From assembly GCF_002161215.1 (NCBI RefSeq), contig NZ_NFMB01000008.1:1-64000 (forward strand): a stretch of 64,000 bases of DNA. Reading direction: 5' to 3'. The translations under genes were made by a program, and so were the position numbers. The DNA is from Flavonifractor sp. An10 (lineage in GTDB: Bacteria; Bacillota; Clostridia; Oscillospirales; Oscillospiraceae). Under the pieces are notes generated by a model, which was not told the DNA's origin, ran no database searches, and saw only the letters and a list, made by a program, of their open reading frames with translations. This document shows, one piece after another, positions 37,576-45,377 of this stretch. Numbering within the stretch: position 1 is the first letter of the stretch; each line of letters begins with the position of its first letter.

Positions 37576-38328
37576 ATGTCTCAGATCAAGGTGGCCCGCT
37601 ACAGCGGCGTCAAGTATGACTTTGTCAACGGCTACGCCCGTGTGCCCGTTCTGGAGGGTGAGTTCGATCAGGCCCACTTCGCCCACTGCGCCCTGCAGCC
37701 CGGCTGCTCCATCACTCCGGATGTCTACTCCGTGACCGAGCATAACCAGCTCTTCATCTTCACCAAGGGCAAGGGTTATGTGACCACCCCCCGTCAGGCC
37801 TGGAACATCAAGGAGCCCGGCGTCTTTGTCCCCGAGTTTGACACGGAGCGCTTCACCATCACCTGCTCCGCCGACAGCAAGCAGCCCCTGGAGTTCCTCC
37901 ATATCATCACCGAGCTGAGTGATTACGATAAGAACTGCCTGGTGGAGTCCCGCATGGTGCTGCCCCGGTTCCGCGGCATCTCCGAGGGGTGGACTTACGA
38001 CGAGGACTTCAAGGACAACGACACCACCACCTCCATCATGCTGCTGGAGCACCGCAACCTGGGCCGCCTGTCCATGGGCTGTGTCCGCGGCACCGGCCCC
38101 ATCGAGATCGGCCAGCACATCCACAACGAGCTGGCCCAGTGGTACTTCCCGCTCCCCGGCTCCGAGTTCATCTACACCGCCGGCGGCGAGGAAGTGAAGA
38201 TGACGGGCGGCGATCTGTCCTTCACCCCCACCGGCTTCTGGCACGGCAGCAAGGTGGAGGCCGGCAAGCAGTGCGACTACATCTGGTTTGAGATGTGCAT
38301 CGACGGCTATCCGGGAGAGATCAAGTAA
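37576..38328 (+). CDS. Bicupin protein 1, putative sugar-acid isomerase
   Basis: 250 aa with two cupin folds. The first has SVTEHNQLFIFTKGKGYV (H56). The second has IGQHIHNELAQWYFPLPG with H181, H183 and Q188, and H223 in FWHGS, a plausible metal site. It is about 55% identical to the gene that follows and has no annotated function that I recognise. KduI-type and lyxose-isomerase-type cupins act on sugar acids, which makes an isomerase or epimerase likely, but this is inference from context. ATG preceded by AAGGAGG. Confidence 0.72.
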   Translation: MSQIKVARYSGVKYDFVNGYARVPVLEGEFDQAHFAHCALQPGCSITPDVYSVTEHNQLFIFTKGKGYVTTPRQAWNIKEPGVFVPEFDTERFTITCSADSKQPLEFLHIITELSDYDKNCLVESRMVLPRFRGISEGWTYDEDFKDNDTTTSIMLLEHRNLGRLSMGCVRGTGPIEIGQHIHNELAQWYFPLPGSEFIYTAGGEEVKMTGGDLSFTPTGFWHGSKVEAGKQCDYIWFEMCIDGYPGEIK

Positions 38329-38395
38329 GCAAAGCAGCGCAGCATCCGAATCAAAAAATCATAAACACAACATTCACTGTAAAGGGGAATTTGCC

Positions 38396-39145
38396 ATGGC
38401 TCTGGTTAAAATTTCGAGAGGTGCCGATATCAAGCACGAGTATACCAACGGCGTGTCCCGCGTGCCCATCCTGGAAGGGGCCTACAAGGACGCCAAGGTG
38501 GAGCGGATCTCCCTCCAGCCCGGCGCGGATCTGACGCCGGAGACCTACTCCAAGACCGAGCACAACCAGGTGTTCCTGGTTACCGCCGGCAAGGGCTATA
38601 TCGTCACTCCCCGCCGTGTCTACAACATTACCGAGGTCTCGGTGTTCGTGCCCGACTTCGATAAGGAATCCTTTACCTTCCACTGCGCCGCTGACGCCAA
38701 GGAGACGATGGAGATCGTCCACTTCGTCACCGAGCTGAGCGACTATGACAAGACCTGCCTGAAAGAGGCCCACCTGACCCTGCCCCGGTTCCGCGGCGTA
38801 TCCCAGGCGTGGCACTACAAGGAGGACTTCACCGGCGCCGACATCCAGCAGATGATGATGATCGAGCACCGCAACCTGGGCCGCCTGTCCATGGGCGCCA
38901 ACTTCGGCACCGGCCCCAACTACATCGGCCAGCACATCCACAATGAGCTGGAGCAGTGGTACATCATGCTGCCCGGCGCCTCCTTCACCTATACCGCCGA
39001 GGATGAAAAGATCCACGTGCAGGGCGGCGACATCACCTTTACCCCCCATGGCTCCCACCACGGCAGCGAGTGCGCCGAGGGCGAGAAGTTCGCCTATGTG
39101 TGGTTCGAGCTGTGTGAGAACGGCTATCCCGGCGAGATCAAGTAA
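38396..39145 (+). CDS. Bicupin protein 2, paralogue of the preceding gene
   Basis: 249 aa; it aligns end to end with bicupin 1 (both end GYPGEIK). The second-cupin metal motif QHIHNELEQWYIMLPG and the HHGS motif are kept, and the first cupin has SKTEHNQVFLVTAGKGYIV. Unlike copy 1 the motif has a glutamate (NELEQW). ATG with AAAGGGG. The pair is probably a duplication that kept both members, either as a heterodimer or for different substrates. Confidence 0.72.
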   Translation: MALVKISRGADIKHEYTNGVSRVPILEGAYKDAKVERISLQPGADLTPETYSKTEHNQVFLVTAGKGYIVTPRRVYNITEVSVFVPDFDKESFTFHCAADAKETMEIVHFVTELSDYDKTCLKEAHLTLPRFRGVSQAWHYKEDFTGADIQQMMMIEHRNLGRLSMGANFGTGPNYIGQHIHNELEQWYIMLPGASFTYTAEDEKIHVQGGDITFTPHGSHHGSECAEGEKFAYVWFELCENGYPGEIK

Positions 39146-39148
39146 CCC

Positions 39149-39991
39149 ATGTCCGAAAGCTGGATCCTGCTGGGTTCCAACGGGCAGTATGTGCGCAGGC
39201 CCCTGGATGCCTTCCTGGCGGATATGGGGGAGCTGAGGCTGAAGTCTCTGGACTTCGTCCCACAGCCCCCCCACCTCTGGCTGAGCCACGCGGAGTATGA
39301 GGAGCCGGCCCCCCTGCTGGAGAAGCTGGCGGCGGCGGGCCTGCGGATCTCAGTCCTCACGCCGCCGGCCTGCCGTTACTCCATCACCGCGCCCCGGGGA
39401 AGGCAGCGGGAGGCCACGGTGGATTATTACCGGAACAGCATTGCGCTGGCCCGCGCCCTGGGGGCCGGGCAGGTGGTGCTGGGCGCGGCGGGCGCCTGCT
39501 GGGATCTGACGCCGGAGGCGCTGCTCCAAAACGCGGCGGAGGTGCTGGAGCGCCTCTGCCCCGCGGCGGAGGCAGCGGAGGTATCCCTGCTGCTGGCCCC
39601 GGTCATGGGGCCGGAGACTCCGCTGATCGCCGAGTCCCCGGTGCTGGGCCGGGCGGAGGAGTTCTCCGGGCTGCTCCGCCGGTTGGAGAGCCCCGCCCTG
39701 GGCGTATGCCTGGACACCAATGTGATGGCCTCCTGGGGGGACACCATTCCCCGGTGGTTCGACCTGCTGGGGGAGAAGACCGGCCTGATCCGCCTGTGCG
39801 ACGGCAACAGCCACGGCTGGCGGGCCTGGGGCGAGGGATGCCTGCCCATGGAACGCTTTGCGGAACAGCTGCGGTCGGCGGGCTATGCCGGGGCGCTGTC
39901 CCTGCTGCTGCCGGGGGATCGCTACGGCGGCAACCCGGACTGGCCCCACCGGCGGGCCGTGGAGGCCCTGACGAGAGGAGGGGCGGCATGA
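39149..39991 (+). CDS. Sugar phosphate isomerase/epimerase-like TIM barrel, degenerate metal site
   Basis: 280 aa of the AP-endonuclease-2/xylose-isomerase-like family. Compared with the next gene, three of four metal ligands are replaced: A150 where E is expected (LLLAPVM), C217 in place of H region (RLCDGN) and L254 instead of the last E (LSLLLPGD); D189 remains. So it may be a non-catalytic partner or use another mechanism. There is no strong RBS; the start follows the bicupin stop by 3 bp and overlaps the next gene by 4 bp (ATGA), so all are translationally coupled. Confidence 0.72.
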   Translation: MSESWILLGSNGQYVRRPLDAFLADMGELRLKSLDFVPQPPHLWLSHAEYEEPAPLLEKLAAAGLRISVLTPPACRYSITAPRGRQREATVDYYRNSIALARALGAGQVVLGAAGACWDLTPEALLQNAAEVLERLCPAAEAAEVSLLLAPVMGPETPLIAESPVLGRAEEFSGLLRRLESPALGVCLDTNVMASWGDTIPRWFDLLGEKTGLIRLCDGNSHGWRAWGEGCLPMERFAEQLRSAGYAGALSLLLPGDRYGGNPDWPHRRAVEALTRGGAA

Positions 39992-40824
39992 GCGGAATCA
40001 AGCGCAGCCAGCTGGTCAACATGAACCAGCACTACCGGCGCTTCTCCCTGGACTATTTCCTGGACTGCCAGCAGCGGCTGGATATTGGGCAGATCGAGCT
40101 CTGGTGCGGCGCGGCCCACTTCTGGCTGGATCACACCGGCTATGACGACGTGCCCGCCCTCCGGCAAAAGCTGCGGGATCACGGCGTGCGGGTGGTGTCC
40201 GTCACCGCGCCCAGCATGGCCTATCAGTATCAGTACGCCTCCCAGGAGCCCCTGGGCCTGGAGTACTCCTTCCGCTACTTCTCCAACGCCATCCGCCTGG
40301 CTTCCGAGCTGGGGGCCGACCGGGTGGTGGTCAACTCCGGCTGGGGCTACTGGGGAGAGGACGAGACGGCCATGTGGGCCCGCTGCCGGGATCACCTGGG
40401 CCGGCTCTGCCGGGTGGCGGAACCCCTGGGGGTAAAGCTGGCCATGGAGTCCCTCCGGGCCGACGAGAGCAACCTGGTCAACAGCCTGGAGCGGGCCCGC
40501 CGGATGTACCGGGAGGTAAACCACCCCAGCCTGAAAATGATGGTGGACAACATTGCCACCGGCGCGGCGGGGGAGAGCCTGGACGACTGGTTCGATGCCT
40601 TTGGGGAGGATCTGATCCACATGCACTTCCTGGACGGCGACCCCTGGCTGCACAACGTCTGGGGGGATGGGAACACCTCCCTGTCCGCCCAGCTGCAATC
40701 CCTGAACGACCACCACTACACCGGCTATCTGGTGCAGGAGGTGGCGGACGAGCACTACTTCTCCGATCCCTTTGCCGCCGACCGCCGGAATTTCCGGGTT
40801 CTGGAGCGGTTTGTGGAGGATTAG
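39988..40824 (+). CDS. Sugar phosphate isomerase/epimerase-like TIM barrel, intact metal site
   Basis: 278 aa. The four metal ligands of the family are in place: E154 (LAMESLR), D187 (MMVDNIA), H213 (IHMHFLDG) and E251 (LVQEVADEH). The fold supports C2/C4 epimerisation or isomerisation of a ketose or keto-acid. A GAGGAGGGG site precedes the ATG. Its partner with a damaged site is upstream. The substrate is unknown. In this locus it could turn an unusual uronate or ulosonate into fructuronate or tagaturonate. Confidence 0.8.
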   Translation: MSGIKRSQLVNMNQHYRRFSLDYFLDCQQRLDIGQIELWCGAAHFWLDHTGYDDVPALRQKLRDHGVRVVSVTAPSMAYQYQYASQEPLGLEYSFRYFSNAIRLASELGADRVVVNSGWGYWGEDETAMWARCRDHLGRLCRVAEPLGVKLAMESLRADESNLVNSLERARRMYREVNHPSLKMMVDNIATGAAGESLDDWFDAFGEDLIHMHFLDGDPWLHNVWGDGNTSLSAQLQSLNDHHYTGYLVQEVADEHYFSDPFAADRRNFRVLERFVED

Positions 40825-40885
40825 CGTTATTTTCCGGCGGCTTTCCGCCGGCGAATAAAAACTCTGAAAGGAAAAGGTGAAAAGA

Positions 40886-41794
40886 ATGAAACTCAAGAAG
40901 CTTGTACCCGCTGCGCTGTCTCTCGCGCTGGTGCTCTCCCTGGCCGCCTGCGGCGGCGGCACCACCAACTCCCCCGCGCCCGAGACCGACTCCCCCGCTG
41001 CCAGCACCGACTCTCCCGCCGCCAGCACCGAGACTGCCGCCCCCGAGGACGACGGCTCCCTGCAGCGGGTTCTGGACGCCGGCGTGCTGACCGTTGGCAA
41101 CGAGGGCAACTGGATCCCCTACGTGTACAACGAGGACGGCACCGGCGACCTCACCGGCTTCGAGGTGGAAGTGGCCCGTGAGATCGGCGCCCGCCTGGGC
41201 GTGGACGTGGAGTTCCAGACCGCCGACGGCTGGGACCCCGTGCTGGCCGGCCTGGACGCTGGCCGCTACGACGTGGTGGTCTGCGGCGTGAACCCAGACC
41301 CCGATCGCCAGGAGAAGTACGCCTGCTCCATCGCCTACGCTGAGAACCCCTACTGCCTGGTGGTGAACGGCGACAACACCGACATCACCTCCTTCGAGGA
41401 TCTGGAGGGCAAGCTGTGCATCAACTCTCCCTCCTCCGCCGCCGGCCGGATCGCCCAGCGCTACGGCGCCACCACCGCTGACGGCGACCTGACCGCCGCC
41501 ATGGAGCAGCTGAACACCGGCCGCGCCGACGGCCATATCAACAATGTGGCCGCCGTGGAGGAGTACATGGAGAGCCGCCCCGAGGTCAACGTGAAGATCG
41601 CCGCCATCTATGAGCCCGCCGAGGAGAACCGCTACGAGATCGAGTCCTCCGTCATGTGCCGCAAGGAGGACCAGAGCCTGTGCGACGGCATCTCCGAGGT
41701 TCTGCAGGAGATGATCGACGACGGCTTCCTCTATGACCTGACCGTGGAGTACTTCGGCCAGTCCGTGGCTGACAGCACCAGCATCTATCAGTAA
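40886..41794 (+). CDS. ABC solute-binding lipoprotein, amino-acid (PAAT) type
   Basis: 302 aa. Signal with lipobox LAAC (C22), a Ser/Pro/Ala/Thr linker (25-55), then the SBP_bac_3 fold. The carboxylate-binding Arg of the family is kept (R141 in DPDRQEKY). The Asp that normally grips the amino group of an amino acid appears as N220 (DGHINNVAAV). A ligand with a carboxylate but no amine, such as a sugar acid, would suit this. The ATG at 40886 is preferred to a GTG at 40877 because of the AAAAGG spacing. A strong hairpin follows the gene. Confidence 0.83.
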   Translation: MKLKKLVPAALSLALVLSLAACGGGTTNSPAPETDSPAASTDSPAASTETAAPEDDGSLQRVLDAGVLTVGNEGNWIPYVYNEDGTGDLTGFEVEVAREIGARLGVDVEFQTADGWDPVLAGLDAGRYDVVVCGVNPDPDRQEKYACSIAYAENPYCLVVNGDNTDITSFEDLEGKLCINSPSSAAGRIAQRYGATTADGDLTAAMEQLNTGRADGHINNVAAVEEYMESRPEVNVKIAAIYEPAEENRYEIESSVMCRKEDQSLCDGISEVLQEMIDDGFLYDLTVEYFGQSVADSTSIYQ

Positions 41795-41823
41795 TCCATC
41801 CGCTTATCCGTAAGACCATCCGC

Positions 41824-41853
41824 CTGGGTGGCTGCCCGCGGGCAGCCACCCAG
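41824..41853 (+). terminator. Processing/attenuation hairpin between receptor and permease genes
   Basis: A perfect 15-bp stem CTGGGTGGCTGCCCG/CGGGCAGCCACCCAG has no U-tract. Such hairpins after a binding-protein gene commonly stabilise that part of the mRNA and lower expression of the permease. Confidence 0.6.
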
Positions 41854-41892
41854 CCCTTAAAAACCAAAATTTGATGAAGGAGGTGGGCCGCT

Positions 41893-42564
41893 GTGGAACA
41901 AATCCAACTGGTGATTGAATCATTCTGGCCCATGTTCAAAGCTGGCTTACTGATCTCCGTCCCACTCATGCTGGTCTCCTTTGCATTGGGACTCGTGCTG
42001 GCCTTTATCCTGGCGCTGATGCGCATGTCCAAGATCAAGCCCTTCAAGGCCATCGCCTGGTTTGTGGTGTGGGTGATCCGCGGCACGCCTCTTCTGGTTC
42101 AGATCTACATCATCTACTTCGGCCTGCCCTCGGTGGGCCTGGTTCTGGATCCCATCCCATCGGCCATCCTGGCCCTGACTATCAGCCAGGGCGCCTATAA
42201 CTCGGAAGTCATCCGCGGCGCCCTGACCTCCATCCCCAAGGGACAGTTTGAGGCCTGCCGCGCCCTGGGCCTGAACAAGCTCCAGACCATGGGCCGCGTG
42301 GTTATCCCCCAGGCCGCCCTGGTGGCGGTGCCCGCCCTGTCCAACTCCTTCATCAGCCTGCTGAAGGATACCTCCCTGGTCTCCACCATCACCGTGGCCG
42401 AGATCATGATGACGGCCAAGGGCATCATCGCGGTGCAGTTCCAGCCCCTGCTGTTCTACTGCGAGGCCGGCGTTGTCTACCTGATCTTCAGCACCGTCCT
42501 GACCAGACTGCAGGGCATGCTGGAGAAAAAGCTGGGCAAGCACCTGGTGGACACCAGAGCCTGA
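41893..42564 (+). CDS. ABC transporter permease, polar amino acid (HisM/GlnP) type
   Basis: 223 aa, GTG start with AGGAGG. Five membrane segments and the EAA-like loop motif GQFEACRALGLNKLQTMGRVVIPQA that docks on the ATPase, plus RGTPLLVQIYIIYFGLP near 60-76. All are typical of PAAT permeases, which often function as homodimers. It completes the transporter with the ATPase at 36.8 kb and the receptor at 40.9 kb. Transport substrate inferred as above. Confidence 0.88.
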   Translation: MEQIQLVIESFWPMFKAGLLISVPLMLVSFALGLVLAFILALMRMSKIKPFKAIAWFVVWVIRGTPLLVQIYIIYFGLPSVGLVLDPIPSAILALTISQGAYNSEVIRGALTSIPKGQFEACRALGLNKLQTMGRVVIPQAALVAVPALSNSFISLLKDTSLVSTITVAEIMMTAKGIIAVQFQPLLFYCEAGVVYLIFSTVLTRLQGMLEKKLGKHLVDTRA

Positions 42565-42586
42565 CAAGAGAGGCTGAGACGACACC

Positions 42587-44209
42587 ATGTTACATTTGAA
42601 TATGCAAGGTCTGCGGGATCGCGGGGCGTGGGAGGCGGCGGGCATCAAGCTGCCCGGCTACGACATCCCCGCCATGCGGGAGCGCACCTGGCGCGCCCCT
42701 GTGTGGGTGCACTTCGGCGCGGGCAACATCTTCCGCGGCTTCCTGGCCGCAGCCCAGCAGACCCTTTTGAATAGCGGAGCGGCCGACACCGGCATCCTGG
42801 CCGCCGAGTCCTTTGACTTCCAGATCATCGACCACGTCTACACCCCCTACGATGATCTGAGCCTGCTGGTGCGGATGCGCGCCGACGGCACCGACGAAAA
42901 AGAGGTCATCGCCAGCGTGGCCGGCGGGCTCAAGGCCGACTGCGCCGGCCCCGACTGGGCCCGGCTGGCAGAGCTCTTCCGCGCCCCCAGCCTCCAGATG
43001 GCCAGCTTCACCATCACCGAGAAGGGCTACGCCCTCACCGATCTGGAGGGGAAGCCCCTGCCGGTGGTGGAGCGGGATCTGGCCGCCGGGCCCGACGGCC
43101 CCCGGCACACCATGTCCATCGCGGCCGCCCTGCTGTACCGCCGCTATCAGGCGGGGGGCGCGCCCATCGCCATGGTGAGCATGGACAACTGCGCCCAGAA
43201 CGGCAAGAAGCTGCGGGACGGGGTGCTGGCCGTGGCCCGGGGCTGGCAGGAGCGGGAACTGGTGCCCGCCGCCTTCCTGGACTGGCTGGAGAACCCCGCC
43301 TGTGTGAGCTTCCCCTGGTCTATGATCGACAAGATCACCCCCCACCCCTCCGAGAGGGTGAAGGAGGCGCTGGAGGGGCTGGGCCTGGCGGATATGACCA
43401 TCTCCAAGACCAACACCGGCACCCTGATCGCCCCCTTTGTCAACACGGAGATCACCGAGTACCTGGTGCTGGAGGACGCCTTCCCCAACGGCCGCCCGGC
43501 CCTGGAGAAGGCCGGGGTATACCTGACCGACCGCACCACGGTGGAGAAGGCGGAGAAGATGAAGGTGGGCACCTGCCTCAACCCGCTGCACACCGCCCTG
43601 GCGGTGTACGGCTGCCTGCTGGGCTATACCTCCATCTCCGCCGAGATGGGGGATCCGGATCTGCGGGCGCTGGTGGAGCACATCGCGGAGGAGAGCCTCC
43701 CGGTGGTGGAAGATCCCGGCATCCTCAGCCCCAGGGCCTTTATCGACGAGGTGCTCAACGAGCGCTTCCCCAACCCCGCCATCCCCGACACCCCCCAGCG
43801 CATTGCCGCCGACACGTCCCAGAAGATCCCGGTGCGCTACGGCGGAACGCTGCGCCGCTATGCCCAGCGGCCGGAGCTGGAGCTCTCCTCCCTGGTGTTC
43901 GCCCCCCTGGTGTTTGCCGGCTGGTGCCGGTATCTGCTGGGTGTGGACGATCAGGGCCGGGAGATGCCGGTCAGCCCCGACCCCATGGCGCCCCAGCTCC
44001 AGGCCCACCTGGCGGGCATCCGTCTGGGGGAGCCGGACAGCTGTACGGCTCAGCTGCGCCCCATCCTGTCCAACGCCGCCATTTTCGGCGTGGATCTGTA
44101 CCAGGCCGGGCTGGGCGGGCGGGTGGAGGAGATGTTCCGTGCCATGCTGGCCGGCCCCGGCGCGGTACGCGGCACCCTGCGCCACTATTTATCGCTCGCA
44201 GGAGCATAA
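42587..44209 (+). CDS. uxuB: Fructuronate reductase (mannonate oxidoreductase)
   Basis: 540 aa of the mannitol dehydrogenase family. It reduces D-fructuronate to D-mannonate. The N-terminal nucleotide-binding segment is VWVHFGAGNIFRGFLAA (about 38-54). The catalytic part has SMDNCAQNGKKL and MKVGTCLNPLHTALA with the conserved K, N and H. Distinct from UxaB at 31.2 kb in sequence and length. It is followed after 13 bp by uxuA. The ATG has an AGAGAGG-like site. Confidence 0.88.
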   Translation: MLHLNMQGLRDRGAWEAAGIKLPGYDIPAMRERTWRAPVWVHFGAGNIFRGFLAAAQQTLLNSGAADTGILAAESFDFQIIDHVYTPYDDLSLLVRMRADGTDEKEVIASVAGGLKADCAGPDWARLAELFRAPSLQMASFTITEKGYALTDLEGKPLPVVERDLAAGPDGPRHTMSIAAALLYRRYQAGGAPIAMVSMDNCAQNGKKLRDGVLAVARGWQERELVPAAFLDWLENPACVSFPWSMIDKITPHPSERVKEALEGLGLADMTISKTNTGTLIAPFVNTEITEYLVLEDAFPNGRPALEKAGVYLTDRTTVEKAEKMKVGTCLNPLHTALAVYGCLLGYTSISAEMGDPDLRALVEHIAEESLPVVEDPGILSPRAFIDEVLNERFPNPAIPDTPQRIAADTSQKIPVRYGGTLRRYAQRPELELSSLVFAPLVFAGWCRYLLGVDDQGREMPVSPDPMAPQLQAHLAGIRLGEPDSCTAQLRPILSNAAIFGVDLYQAGLGGRVEEMFRAMLAGPGAVRGTLRHYLSLAGA

Positions 44210-44222
44210 GGAGTAATCAGCC

Positions 44223-45299
44223 ATGAAGATGACATTTCGCTGGTACGGGAGTCAGATGGATCCCATACCGCTGCGATACATCAGACAGATCCCCAACATG
44301 AGCGGTGTGGTCACCTCCCTGATGGATATGCCCGCCGGGGCCCTCTGGCCCACGGAGCGGATTCAGGCCATGAAGGAGGAGGTCAACGCCGCCGGGCTGG
44401 AGATGGAGGTCATTGAGAGCGTCAACGTCCACGAGGACATCAAGCTGGGCCTGCCCAGCCGGGACGAGTACATCGACAACTACCGGGAGACGGTGCGCCG
44501 GCTGGGCCGGGCGGGCGTAAAGGTGATCTGCTACAACTTCATGCCGGTCTTTGACTGGACACGCACCGACCTGGCCAAGCCCCGTCCCGACGGCTCCACC
44601 GTGCTGGCCTACGACCAGTCGGTGATCGACCGGATCACGGATCCCCAGGCGTTTGCGGATCAGATCCAGCAGGGGGCGGGGGAGTTTGAGATGGCCGGCT
44701 GGGAGCCGGAGCGGATGAAGGAGCTCAAGGAACTGTTCACCCGGTACAAGAGCGTCTCCCACGAGGATTTGTTTGCCCATCTGGAATACTTCCTCAAGGC
44801 GGTCATCCCGGTGTGCGAGGAGTACGGCGTGACCATGGCCATCCATCCGGATGATCCCCCCTGGGATCTCTTCGGTCTGCCCCGTATCTATACCTGCCGG
44901 GAGAACATGCGCCGCATCCTGGATCTGGTGGACAGCCCCTGCAACAGCCTGACCCTGTGCTCGGGCTCCCTGGGCTCCAACCCCGCCAACGACATTCCCG
45001 CCCTGGTGCGGGAGTTCGGCGGGGAGGGGCGCATCGCCTTCGCCCATGTGCGGAACATCCAGTTCACCGGCCCCGGCCAGTTTGAGGAGGCGGCCCATTT
45101 CTCCGCAGACGGCAGCCTGGATCTGTATGAGATCATGAAGGCGCTCTATGATGTGGGCTTCCAGGGGTACATCCGCCCCGACCACGGCCGGATGATCTGG
45201 GACGAGAAGGGAAGAGCCGGCTACGGCCTGTACGACCGGGCCCTGGGCGCTTCCTACCTCAACGGCCTGTGGGAGGCCATCCAGAAAGACCATCGATAA
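44223..45299 (+). CDS. uxuA: Mannonate dehydratase
   Basis: 358 aa, TIM-barrel UxuA family. It dehydrates D-mannonate to KDG. It starts MTFRWYGSQMDPIPLRYIRQIPN and has the metal ligands in MAIHPDDPP (H), SLTLCSGSLGS (C), FAHVRNI (H) and YIRPDHGRMIW (D and H). ATG with AAGGAG. Shares with UxaA the product KDG, so both uronate branches converge here. Followed by a terminator-like hairpin. Confidence 0.94.
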   Translation: MKMTFRWYGSQMDPIPLRYIRQIPNMSGVVTSLMDMPAGALWPTERIQAMKEEVNAAGLEMEVIESVNVHEDIKLGLPSRDEYIDNYRETVRRLGRAGVKVICYNFMPVFDWTRTDLAKPRPDGSTVLAYDQSVIDRITDPQAFADQIQQGAGEFEMAGWEPERMKELKELFTRYKSVSHEDLFAHLEYFLKAVIPVCEEYGVTMAIHPDDPPWDLFGLPRIYTCRENMRRILDLVDSPCNSLTLCSGSLGSNPANDIPALVREFGGEGRIAFAHVRNIQFTGPGQFEEAAHFSADGSLDLYEIMKALYDVGFQGYIRPDHGRMIWDEKGRAGYGLYDRALGASYLNGLWEAIQKDHR

Positions 45300-45305
45300 A
45301 AAAGA

Positions 45306-45358
45306 AGCCGCATCCGGAAGAGGGACTGGCGCCCTGCGCCGGATGCGGCTTTCGTTTT
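45306..45358 (+). terminator. Terminator-like hairpin after uxuA
   Basis: AGCCGCATCCGG and CCGGATGCGGCT pair around 21 bases and are followed by TTCGTTTT. The eda gene comes 20 bp later, so this may be a partial terminator giving eda-kdgK lower expression. Confidence 0.6.
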
Positions 45359-45377
45359 GCAGAAAGGATGAGCAAGC

